From the NCBI GenBank assembly GCA_037176705.1, contig CM073889.1, positions 55,855,596 to 55,919,595 of the forward strand: 64,000 bases of DNA, read 5' to 3'. The position numbers and the translations under genes were made by a program. The notes below the pieces were generated by a model. The model saw only the letters and a list, made by a program, of their open reading frames with translations, had not been told where the DNA came from and did not search any database. Source of the stretch: Molossus alvarezi. Its lineage: Eukaryota; Chordata; Mammalia; Chiroptera; Molossidae. Of the stretch, positions 1 through 9,483 are shown piece by piece (position 1 is the stretch's first letter; the number at the start of each line of letters is the position of its first letter).

Positions 1-142
1 AACCACAGAACTTATATGCATGTATGCATGACCAATGGACATGGACAACTAAGCCGGGGACAGGGTGGAGGTGGGGTGGGGTGGGGGGTGCCAATGGGGT
101 AAAAAGGTAAAATGTCTGTAACAAAAAAATAAATAAAAATTC

Positions 143-174
<32 letters not shown>
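1..174 (+). mobile_element. L1 3' UTR end with A tail, cut by window edge
   Basis: The stretch has the same 3' UTR seen at the ends of the other L1s here: the CAGAACTTATATGCATG motif, a GGTGGGG-rich tract, then ATCTGTAACAAAAAAATAAATAAA-like sequence and a pure A run from about 145 to 174. The rest of the element lies outside the window, so its length and coding state cannot be judged. Confidence 0.9.
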
Positions 175-176
<2 letters not shown>

Positions 177-329
177 AGGTAAGAAACTCTAATAAAAGAG
201 CAAGCGAGAGAGAGAGAGAACTCATAGACAAGGACAACAGTGTGGTGATTGTGGGGAGTGGGGGTGGAAGTGGAAGAAGGTACAGGGAGATAAATGATGA
301 CGGAAAATAAAATAAAGAGAAAAAAAAAT
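175..329 (+). mobile_element. Older L1 or HAL1-type 3' end fragment
   Basis: Contains GACAACAGTGTGGTGATTG followed by a G-rich tract and a degenerate A-rich tail ending near 329. The same GACAACAGTGTGGT motif occurs at about 57674 in the older ORF1-only element. Probably a 5'-truncated copy that received the younger L1 end at 1-174 directly upstream. The family is inferred from the 3' UTR alone. Confidence 0.55.
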
Positions 330-1139
330 GTGGGACAGCAGAGCTTCCACACAGTTGTTGAAAGCACAGGATGAGAGCCTGAGATGGTGTAAGACCAGAG
401 CCCAACACATAGCACTACTTGCAGATACCCAACAAGCCATCCTTCCCTGTGCTATGCCAATATCCCTATATGTTTCCAAGCTTATGCTTCTAAAAGCCAT
501 CTCACACTAAACTAGGAGAGTGCTGGAGCCCAGCTAGACTGCACATGCAGCCTGTTTCATCCAGCCACCAGCAACTCGGCCTGGGCTGTGAGTATCAGCA
601 TATCAATACCATCACTGTGGATGGACATGTCAGCATGAAAAACCATTCTCAGAAAGAAAGGGAGACACATACACAAAAGAATGAAAGAGAAACAGGTCTT
701 CTGGAAGTGGAATCTGTAGTAGATTCTCGGGGAATGATGTCAAAGGGCACACCACTCATTTGGGATTGAGAGCTAAGGACAGGTTGGAGGAATTCCACAG
801 GGAAAGGCCTGCAGAGAGGCAGCTTGCTGCAGTCTGCTACATCTTCAGGATGCCATACGCATACCTTTGACAACAGCACCTACAGAGACATTGTCTTGAC
901 TTCCCTGCCTACTCTGAGATCAATCTGTGTCCTTATCTATCCCCTGTCCTTCCTTTGCTAGACCTTATAAAGGGAAACAACAGGATATTACAACTTGGCT
1001 GCTGAGGTGATTTAAATCCCCAAACCTGCAGAAAGGCTAGGGAGAGGCAAAGGTCTCACAGAACCCTGGTGCTCAGGGTGCAGGGCATGCTGAGCTTAGG
1101 CCACCACACCCTTTAATCACTGCATTCTGTGGTTTAGTA
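330..1139. other. Intron, no recognised feature
   Basis: Low-complexity-free sequence with no repeat family I recognise and no long conserved reading frame. It lies 3' (in gene orientation) of the EEFSEC exon at 8508-8672. Confidence 0.5.
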
Positions 1140-1153
1140 AAAAGTCACAGTAG

Positions 1154-1411
1154 GCCATGGCCAGTTTGGCTCAGTGGTTAGAGTATCGACCTGTAGACCA
1201 GAGTCGTGGATTTTATTCTGGTCAAGGGCACATACCTTGGTTACAGTTCGATCCCCGGCCCCGGTCGGGGTCCTGTGTGAGGCAACCAATTGATGTATCT
1301 CTCTCACATCAATGTTTTCTTCTCTCTCTCTCGCTCGCCCTCCCTACCTCCCTCCCTCCCACTCTGTCTGAAAATAAATGGAAAAATATCCTTGGGTGAG
1401 GATTAAAAACA
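1154..1411 (+). mobile_element. Ves SINE (tRNA-derived, bat)
   Basis: Head reads CCATGGCCAGTTTGGCTCAG with tRNA-like A-box and B-box spacing, followed by a CT-rich middle and a 3' end ATCCTTGGGTGAGGATT plus A tail. It is flanked by 14-bp target duplications, AAAAAGTCACAGTA at 1140-1153 and AAAAAGGCACAGTA at 1412-1425, with one mismatch. Divergence from the other copies suggests an intermediate age. Confidence 0.9.
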
Positions 1412-2034
1412 AAAAAGGCACAGTAAATGGGGAAAACACAAGATTCAGAGTGGCATATGATAATAAAAATGATAAAGATAGCAGTGCCCACATGCAGGCC
1501 CCTTTGCAAGCACATTACGTGAATGCTCTTGAATCTTCATGAGTAGCTCACCAAAAAACAGACTCTTGGAGGTGAAGAAATTGCCCCAGAAAGTAAGTGC
1601 TAGGGAGGGACTTAAGCTCAACCCCTGTGACCAGGGCCCAGGCTACTGAGACAAGGACACACGAAACCACAAAGTGCATGGACACCTCAGTTTTGCCTGC
1701 CCACCATCTATTTTGTAGTGATAGTATCCCAACTTCCTCTGGGAACTTTTCTCCCAATTCCTGCTCCAGTTCTAGGATGGGACATGTAATCAACCTGTCC
1801 AGTCAGTGTGTGGCACTCACCCTGGCCACAGGGATGAGTTTCTGGTCCAGCCAGGCCAAGAACGTCCCATTCTATGACTGTAATAACCCCTGGAAAAGCT
1901 TTGTTCCTTCTATCCCAAGGAGCAGACAGCCTGATTGAACAGTAAGGAAACATAATTTCTGTCCCAACAGCAAGTCCATCAGGACTCAGACACTGCTTTC
2001 AGGCCATTTTCCTCTTTCCTCTAGCCTCTTTTTG

Positions 2035-2062
2035 CTTGTTACCAACTCAAGTTGGTAACAAG
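2035..2062. repeat. Perfect inverted repeat, 13-bp arms
   Basis: CTTGTTACCAACT and AGTTGGTAACAAG are exact reverse complements separated by two bases. No flanking terminal repeats or target duplication are evident, so I cannot assign it to a transposon. Confidence 0.85.
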
Positions 2063-2783
2063 AAGGCTGCTTACCCCCTTAAGTTCAGGTCTCACACCCC
2101 TCCTCACTTCAGTGTGTAGCAGAAGAAACATTATCTTTTCCTGTGGTTAATTTCCTAGAGGCAAGGATACCTCTCCCCAATCCCCAGGAGACTTCACATC
2201 TCATTGGCCAGAACTGGGTAACCAGTCACTGGCAGGGGAAGGGCAACCCCACTGACTGGATCCAATCTCAGAGTAACTAAGCACTAGTATATAGCCCATT
2301 ATACCCTGGACTTGAAGGAGAAGAAATGGGGAGCCAGTGTTGTGGAAACTAGGCCATAAAGAGTGGCCTGCACAAAACACATCTGGAGGGAGGCACCAGA
2401 ACCCTCCCAACCCGATGTTCTCACTAACTGAGCCAATGCATCTCCTATCATGTTAAAGCCAGTCTAAGTTGGAATTCTCTCACTTGTGACCAGTGTCCTG
2501 CCTAATACACTAAAGCAGGAGTGATCTTGTATGGCTCTGGAATAAAAAAGAGGCTGGAGAGGTGACAAAAACAAAACCTTGCTCTGCCCTCCGGGTCACA
2601 CAAATCACTTCAGATTTCATCCCTGAGATGAGGGTGACTCACCAGCGAATTGAGGGGGCTAGGGAGGCTGATGCACAAGACAGGGAAGGGACAGGATCTG
2701 GCAGTGGTCCTGGTGTGAGTTAGGGGAGGTTGGATACAAGCAGTGCTCCCAAGGTAGGAGAGAAAAAGCCTGATGGTAAGGCC

Positions 2784-2906
2784 CTCCTCAGCCAAATATC
2801 CAAGTCCACTGCTTACAAGTTCTGCTTTCCCTGACTAGTAAATCAGAAAATCATACAGCCATTGATACCAAGAGGTTCAAAAAGTAGGTTGAGGAAAAAC
2901 AGATGG
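2784..2906 (+). repeat. Dispersed block, copy 1 (second copy at 5763-5881)
   Basis: Shares the run GACTAGTAAATCAGAAAATC and the flanking CTCCTCAGCCAA and CATTGATACCA motifs with 5763-5881 in the same orientation, with small differences throughout. I do not recognise the family. It may be part of an old retroviral internal region or an uncharacterised repeat. Confidence 0.7.
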
Positions 2907-4345
2907 GAGTCACACTGGACGATGGGGAAGCATGTTTCCATTTCAATAACTCACTCACAAACCCTAAGAACTATTTCCTTACAACCAGGAAAGAACCCTG
3001 CCACTTACTATATCTGGAACCCAAAACATAAATTCATATTGAATGCAACAATAAAGATGACAAGAGTATCAGCTTCCTCTGTGCTAGAGACTTACAGTCC
3101 ATCATCCTAAGGTGGCACCACACCCCTCTGTTCCTCTTCCAGAGGCCCCAACACTGGCCAACACACAGGGGTTTCTAAGTTGTGAGGAATTAGTGAAACA
3201 AAGAGAAGCTGAGTAACTTGCCCGTGGTCACTCTGAACTCACAGACCTCTCACTTTTCTCCTTGCTCTCTCTTTCTCCATGGTCTGTGATTCTGATAGTT
3301 TTGGATGTTACAACACTGATAGCCAGTCATCACTGGAAACATTACTGACCTAAAACCTAAGATCAAATCTTACCAGAGGGATTTCCCAGGCTGAGGATAG
3401 AGAGAGCCAAAAAGCCTGAAGAGAGGCTGGTGAATCTAAGTATGTATGGCATTTACACCATTCTGAGGTCTAAATAGGATCTGGTTTTCCTTTCATTCTC
3501 TGTTCCCCAGCATTCCCTCAATCAATTAATGGGCCCCAGCTGGGAACAAACATGGGCAGCAGAAACAGGGGCCAGGTTCTGACAAGCTCTGGCAGGAAAG
3601 CCCTGGCCAGGAGGGGAATGCAACCATTTATTTGGAATGGCTGTGCCCTGCCTCTGAGGGAGTTCAAGTGGTCAGATGTGCCCAAGTCAATTAGTGAAAT
3701 CTGACACGGATGTCACTGGGTTTGGGAGGAGGGCCATATAAGTTTAAAAGTCCTACCCTGCAATCTCCCCAGTGCACAATAGGCACTAGTTGCCAATTTG
3801 GTTACTGGGGGGCAGGGGTGAGAAGTCAGGAGCTCAGAACCTCAGGAGCTCCATGACCAGAGAGAGGCCTTAGGAGGACACACTGGCTCACTTACAAAGC
3901 TATTCAAGAGGTTGGAGGGTCCTTGTCCAGAGATGAAATACCAATGGCCCTACGGTCTTCTTGGGAGCTACAGGAGCAGCAGGTAATGGGGATAGAGCCT
4001 TGTCTTTGGAGATGGATAAATGACTTCAAACTCTGGCTCTGGTGTCCAGTTACTTAATCCCCCTGAGCATAGGTATTCTGCTGTTGGATGGGAATCACAG
4101 GAAAGGAAGAAATGAGCAGAGTTAGCCATCAGTATGCAAATAATCTGACCCTACCATTAACTTGCGAAGCCTTTTAATGCTAATGATCACTCAGCTCACG
4201 TGGCCCTCACACCAAAACTAGAAGGTGAGCTGGAGATTGTGATTCTTCACCAGAAAGTCAAAAGTCAGAGGAGTTCAGGTAGCTGCCCAAGATTATAAAA
4301 AACTTAGGGCATTTTTTTACTTCAGCACTTTCCATCCAAAATCTA

Positions 4346-4762
4346 TATTAGTTTCCTGGGTCTGCCATAACAAATTACCACAAACTTGGTAGCCTAAAGC
4401 AATAGAAATTTATTTTTTTGCACTTTTGGTAGCTAAAAGTACTACATCAATGTGTCAACAGGATTGGTTTCTTCTAGAGTCTCTGAGAGAAAAATCTCTT
4501 CCATACCTCTCTCCTAGTTTCTGGTGGCACTGGCATTCCTTGGCTTAGGGCTGCATAACTTGTCTCAACCTCCAGCTTCATATGACCTATTCTCTGTGAA
4601 TCTCTGAGTCATGGGACACTCATAGTTGAATAAAAAGCCCACCATAATCAAGATTATCTCATCTTGAGATTCTTACATTAATTACATCTGCAAAGACTCT
4701 TATTCCAAAAGGTCATATTCTGACGTTCTTTTTGTGGGCCACAATTCAACTCACTATAGTCT
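4346..4762 (-). mobile_element. ERVL-MaLR type solo LTR (MLT1/MST-like), antisense
   Basis: Reads in the antisense direction of the common mammalian MaLR LTRs: it begins ATTAGTTTCCTGGGTCTGCC, continues through a CCACAAACTTGG motif and an AATAGAAATTTATT segment (complement of the LTR AATAAA region), and ends near CACAATTCAACTCACTATAG. The LTR body is about 415 bp and lacks any adjoining gag or pol, so it is a solitary remnant. The exact subfamily is tentative. Confidence 0.7.
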
Positions 4763-5762
4763 ACCCTCTGGTTCCCGAAACATAACGTCCATTCCATATG
4801 CATAATACTTTTACCCCATACCAACATCCCTAAATGCTCCCCATTACAGCATTAACTCTAAATCCAAACTCTCATTAAAAATCTCATCATCTAAGTCACC
4901 TAATTAGGCATGGATGATACTGGTGTGATCCATCCTAGTGCAAAATGCCTCTCCATCTGTGGATCTGTGAAACTAGAAAACAAATTATTTGCTTTTAAAA
5001 TACAGGCATAGGAAGAAAATGGGAGGTCACTGGTTCCAAGCAAGTTTGAAATCCAAGGAAATCAAATCCCATTAGTTTTCCAGGCATGAAAACGGCCTTC
5101 TGTGGCTTGCTCCTCTGCCCTCTGCACCCACAGAGGCTCCACTGGCCCGACTCTGGGCCTGCCTCTCTGACCTCTGCCTTTGCATATACAGCTCTGCCTT
5201 TGGAGTCATTCTTCCTTTTCTTGAAGGATAACATGTATTTATAGCTGAGTAGTTCTATCAGTCCAGTCCCTGTATACAGAATACCAGAAGTTGAAATGCT
5301 TTTTTTCCCTCCATTTCTTCAGGTCTCTGTTGCTTTCAGTCCAGGCTGGCAGTGTTTTTGCTGATGTAACATTCTCAAAAAGACCTTGTGGATCTTTCAT
5401 GTATGTCAAGGGGATCTATGCCATTAAACAAAAGGGTTCTCCACAGATCCTTTCAGGATAAGCCTACTTTTCTTCCTGGCTTCTGCTGAGATGTTTGATT
5501 AAATCCTTAAGTCACACACCTCATCTCTTCAGCAAAGATTGTCCAGCTTTTCCCTTGGCCTTTCACTAGAGCATGCTTTCTCAAAGAGAATTTCCTACCT
5601 GTAGCATCCTTTGGAATCTGGAGAGGTTAAGACCCTCCCAAATCATCAAGTACTGATTCCTTTTTGCTAAGAGTTCCTCCTTTAATCCATTCCCTTCCTG
5701 TCACATTTATTACAAGTAGCAAAGAAGAACTAAACTGCACCTTTCACATTTTGCTTGAAAAA
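4763..5762. other. Intron, no recognised feature
   Basis: No repeat boundary or conserved coding stretch recognised. The minus-strand open stretch at about 4995-5234 has no resemblance to the next EEFSEC exon expected in this direction. Confidence 0.5.
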
Positions 5763-5881
5763 CTCCTCAGCCAAGTATCCAATTTCATTGCTCACAGTTC
5801 TGCTTTCTTTGACTAGTAAATCAGAAAATCACAGACATTGATACCAGGAGGGATAAAAAAAAAGGCTGGGGGAAAACAGGT
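5763..5881 (+). repeat. Dispersed block, copy 2 (first copy at 2784-2906)
   Basis: Same order of motifs as copy 1, about 3 kb away, in direct orientation. Similarity falls away sharply on both sides, which suggests a mobile or duplicated unit rather than a large segmental duplication. Confidence 0.7.
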
Positions 5882-6105
5882 ACACAAAAGCAGTAAGAGC
5901 ATTAAATTTGTTTGCAAAGTACTTTCCACATACTCAATAGGCAAGGACAAGAAGAGTAGCCAAAGACCTCAGAACACATCCTCACTCGGACATACCTGTC
6001 TAGTTAACATGGCCAACTACCTCTGTCTCAGCCTTCCCCCATACCCTTGGTCCTAACATTGCAGCTCCTGATCCTGTCATCACACACCTTTTCTTCCCTC
6101 TAGAG

Positions 6106-6318
6106 CAGTGGTTCTCAACCTGTGGGTCACGACCCCTCTGGGGATTGAACAACCCTTTTACAGGGGTAGCCTAAGACCATTGGAAAACACATATTTCCAA
6201 TGGTCTTAGGAACCAAGACACCACTCCTCTATCAGTCTCCAGGTGGGTCTGCCCACATACAATATGAGGAACTGTCTGTATTAAAGGGTCACGGCATTAG
6301 GAAGGTTGAGAACCACTG
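6106..6318. mobile_element. SPIN-like non-autonomous hAT transposon (MITE)
   Basis: Ends are perfect 15-bp terminal inverted repeats, CAGTGGTTCTCAACC and GGTTGAGAACCACTG. The 8-bp flanks CTCTAGAG (6098-6105) and CTCTGGAG (6319-6326) form a hAT-length target duplication with one mismatch. The 213-bp body lacks coding capacity. It carries a perfect internal hairpin with 17-base arms at 6170-6186 and 6194-6210. The termini match what I recall of SPIN, OposCharlie and rodent URR1 elements, a hAT group known for horizontal transfer among tetrapods. Subfamily assignment is from memory. Confidence 0.9.
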
Positions 6319-6326
6319 CTCTGGAG

Positions 6327-7127
6327 CCTCAGGTACTCCCAATTCAAAGTCTGTTTCCCACAGAGCCATCTTCTGACACCTCTTTCCTCTCCCAGCTATT
6401 CTCCCAGACTGCAGACATATATTCTCCCAGGGCAGAGGGATATTAGATTAGGGTGGTCCCAAGGAGCCTGCCTAAGGGAGCACAAAGGATGAAAAGAAAT
6501 TTAGAATTTGATTTATTCTCTGTTCCAGCTAAGAATTAACACACAGTCACTATCATAATCTTAATTTTGTTAAATAAATATAAGTTTAGTTTATTTTCAA
6601 ATTTTTGCACTTTATTTTTTTAAGATTAACACATTTAGTCCCTGGACAAAATGGATTTGATTTAATCCAGGACTAATGGTCTTCAGAGGAGGATCCACAA
6701 AAGTCAGTGAAGGAGGGAATGATGATCCACAATCAGGGAAGGCCCCAGAACTCATAAGGGAAGGGACTCACCCTCCAACTCCTGCTGCCATACCAAGGAG
6801 CCCTGGAACCTGGCCAGCCTTAAGCCTATAAAAGAAGTTTTTCTTTGGTTGGTCCTCTCAGGTCAAGAAACTCTTCCCTGTTACCCCTACTTCTGCAAGA
6901 GGAAACAACAGTCACATCACCATAAATTGAGTGGAGGGGGCAGATTTAAACCTGAGATTTCCTTTACTGGGGAAGCCCTGGCCATTCCTCTCACCCCTGA
7001 AATGCCCCTTTCCTACATCCTCTTCGGCTGCCCTAGATCAGGAATGGCCAACACAAGTCACAGGTGCTCCCTTGCCCTCCCCTTGCTCAGAGCAGATACT
7101 GAAATGATGGTCCTCCTTGCCCCAATG
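6327..7127. other. Intron, no recognised feature
   Basis: AT-rich in its middle (about 6530-6640), otherwise featureless to me. Confidence 0.45.
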
Positions 7128-7415
7128 TAATGGTGAATTTTATGTGTCAACTTGGCTGTACCAATGTACCCAGATATTTGGTCAAGCATTATCCAGGATG
7201 TTTCTGTGATGATGTTTTAGAATGAGATTAATATTTAAATGGATAGACTAAGTAAAGCAAATGACCATCCACAGTGAGGATGCACCCAATGCAATCAGCT
7301 GAAGGCCTGAATAGAAATCTGACCTCCCTAGAAGAAGAGGATTCTGCCAGCCTTTATATTCAAATGCAGCTCTTCCCTGGATCTCTGTTTTGCTGGTACA
7401 CCCTCTGGATTTTAT

Positions 7416-7509
<94 letters not shown>

Positions 7510-7545
7510 TTGGTTCTGTTTCTCTGGTGAACCCTAATACAGCGA
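7128..7545 (+). mobile_element. LTR-like ERVL-class repeat with expanded microsatellite
   Basis: Begins GGTGAATTTTATGTGTCAAC, includes CCAGATATTTGGTCAAGC and CTGAAGGCCT, and ends GGTTCTGTTTCTCTGGTGAA then CCCTAATACAG. This series of motifs is typical of an old, abundant mammalian LTR (MLT2/ERVL-like). The usual short CT-rich stretch before the end has grown into a long CT then CA run at 7415-7507. No adjoining retroviral genes are present. Family name tentative. Confidence 0.55.
7415..7507. repeat. Compound (CT)n(CA)n microsatellite
   Basis: About 58 bases of CT repeats with a few T interruptions followed by about 35 bases of CA repeats. Lies inside the LTR-like repeat. Confidence 0.95.
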
Positions 7546-8507
7546 GTGAGCCATATCGATACAGCCCTCCAGGAAGAATTCTCAATTAGCATGAAAACCG
7601 AATTCATTTACCTAGAGCTGTGAGTACATCAGCAGCTGGCATTGTCCCTGTTGTACACACAGGGCCAAGTGCATGCCACCACTTCCCTGTACTCTAGGTT
7701 CCTACAGAACTAAAGAACTTCCCTGGACCCTGAATTCCTGGGAGGCTCTTTTGAGTTCTAACTAGCCTTGTTCCCTACCTTTATTCCCCCTGAAGGGGAA
7801 GGGTAGTAAAGGAAGCTATAAGTTTTTCCTCTCTAGAATACTAAAGTCATAAGAAAATCCCAATGAAGAAAAGCTGTATCAAGGCCACTGGACATCTTTT
7901 AAATCAGAGCTAGCCAGAATTTACCAGGTGGAGGAGATGGGGAAACACCCAGCTGTCCATCCTTCTCACAGGAGTCCAGAGGAATGACATGGCATCTGCC
8001 AGTGGTCACTAGGAGTATGAAACTCATCTAGATGTATTCCAGACTATATGACTGAGCAACACAAGATTCTAATTGTGTTTAATCTGAAATTTTTGTAATT
8101 TAAGCAAAAGGCAGCCAGAAATCAGTCCGCATGTACTAGCCACTCTGACACAAGGTGCTTGCAGAAAGGGGGTTTACACCTAGCACCTCACTTGTTGACC
8201 ACATGGCCCAATGCACCTTCTAGAGCCCGTTTCATTATCTATAGAGGATATAGAAGATGAGCTATAAGGATGAACCTTGGGAGACTCATCACGGCACACC
8301 ATGGACCTCCAAAAATAGATGTTATAAGAATCAGGGGAGTGGTACTTCTAGAATCCAAGCAAGGCATGAAAGTAGATGGTAGAGCAGAGCCAGCTGGCCA
8401 GTCCCAGAAAGCAGAACCAGCACGCTCAGTAGCTGAAAACAAAGTGATCATCCCTCTCCCTTGCCACTAGAGAAAGAGGGCAAAAGCAAGGACAAGGTAA
8501 GACTGAC
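7546..8507. other. Intron just downstream of the EEFSEC exon
   Basis: Nothing recognised. In gene orientation this begins with the donor site of the 8508-8672 exon. The following EEFSEC exon (VKKVKSMQMF-type sequence expected) was looked for by eye from here to position 1 and not found. Confidence 0.5.
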
Positions 8508-8672
8508 CTTGAGAGCAGGAATTTCCACACTGTCGCCGAGGCTGATGGAACCTGAGAGGATGGTCCCTGTCATCACAGTGCCCTGGCCTCTGATGGAGAA
8601 ACAGTGGTCCACTGACATGAGAAATGGTCCTGAGGGATCTCTCATTGGGATGGAAATCTGGGACATCAGGAG
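8508..8672 (-). CDS. EEFSEC: EEFSEC internal exon, beta-barrel domain 2
   Basis: EEFSEC is the GTP-binding elongation factor that delivers selenocysteyl-tRNA to UGA codons with the SECIS/SBP2 machinery in the cytoplasm. This 165-bp exon encodes 55 residues from LLMSQISIPMRDPSG through CFSIRGQGTVMTGTIL to SLGDSVEIPALK, which closely match the recalled vertebrate EEFSEC segment right after the GTPase domain. On the minus strand the acceptor is a T run then TTTTTTAG before CTCCTG, and the donor is CTCAAG/GTCAGT. Both edges are phase 0. Its first codons continue directly from the GAG ending the exon at 23371-23467, so the two are consecutive. No stops or frameshifts are present. A processed copy is excluded by the splice signals and intronic flanks. 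Confidence 0.96.
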
Positions 8673-9208
8673 CTAAAAAAGAGATGTTGATGCCACATTC
8701 TGTCAGGATAGGACTGGATGGGGCAGGACAAAGGAGGGCATAGGGTATGACAGTGCCCAAGCAAGCAATCCCAGATAATCAGAACTGGACAATTTCCTCA
8801 CTGCACTCCAAATGTCTGGCATGTTCTTAGTTCCTTCCCTCAATGCAAAGGCAAGGGACAGTTGGAGAAGCCTCATTCATCCTCTCCCTTGGAATGACTG
8901 CAACAGCCTCCGAACAGGCCAGGCTGCTGGGCCCTCACCCACACTGCAGCAGGGGCAGCTTGCTACAAGATACCCTTGGTCACATTGCTCCCTGGCCTTA
9001 CATGCTTTTCCATCCTCCTGATGCCTGCAGAATTTAAGATTTGTCATCATCTAGCATCTAGGTATTGGTGAGGCCTAGTCTCACACCACTTTTAATTTCT
9101 CACCAGACACCAGCTGCTGGCAGGCCCAGAAGTTCACCACTATGTTTAGCCTCACCCTTACTATTCTTCCAGGAGGGCAAATGGGCAACATCACTGCTGA
9201 AAAGGCTT
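8673..9208. other. Intron between exon and L1-A
   Basis: Contains the polypyrimidine acceptor of the neighbouring exon at 8673-8682 in gene orientation. Nothing else recognised. Confidence 0.5.
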
Positions 9209-9221
9209 TGCTGTACTTTTT
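9209..9221 (+). repeat. Target site duplication of L1-A, left copy
   Basis: TGCTGTACTTTTT here and at 15052-15064. The T part merges with the L1 poly-T, so the true length could be shorter on this side. Confidence 0.8.
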
Positions 9222-9483
9222 TTTTTTTTTTTATGACTTTTTATTTATTTTTTTGTTACAGATATTTTACCTTTTTACCCCGTTGGCACCCCCCACCCTA
9301 CCCCCCCTCCACCCCATCCCCGGCTTAGTTGTCCATGTCCATTGGTCATGCATACATGCATATTAGTTCTGTGGTTTATCTCTTCCCACCCCCCCACCCC
9401 CCATCCCCTCTTCTGAGGGATGTCAGTCTGTGCCCTACTTCCATGTGTCTGGGTCTACTATATTCCTCAGACTGTTATGTTCA

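Larger units (their letters stand above)
1426..4345. other. Intron with faint MIR-like traces
   Basis: No gene seen. Short stretches resemble antisense MIR 3' parts: about 1500-1640 (GGTGAAGAAATTGCCCCAGAAAG) and about 3170-3240 (AAGCTGAGTAACTTGCCCGTGG). They are too decayed to bound. The interval also holds a perfect inverted repeat at 2035-2062 and one copy of a dispersed block at 2784-2906, listed separately. Confidence 0.45.

Noticed and set aside
49..408. Phenylalanine-rich minus-strand frame
   Set aside because: It reads through the poly-T complement of an L1 A tail.
7248..7607. 119-residue minus-strand frame with repeated RE and CV residues
   Set aside because: Translation of a CT/CA microsatellite inside an old LTR-like repeat.
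8508..8672. Processed EEFSEC pseudogene
   Set aside because: Canonical acceptor and donor flank the coding part, and the preceding exon lies in order 14.7 kb upstream.
8467..8760. Overlapping 97-residue reading frame on the minus strand
   Set aside because: It is another frame over the EEFSEC exon. Splice sites and protein similarity support the other frame only.
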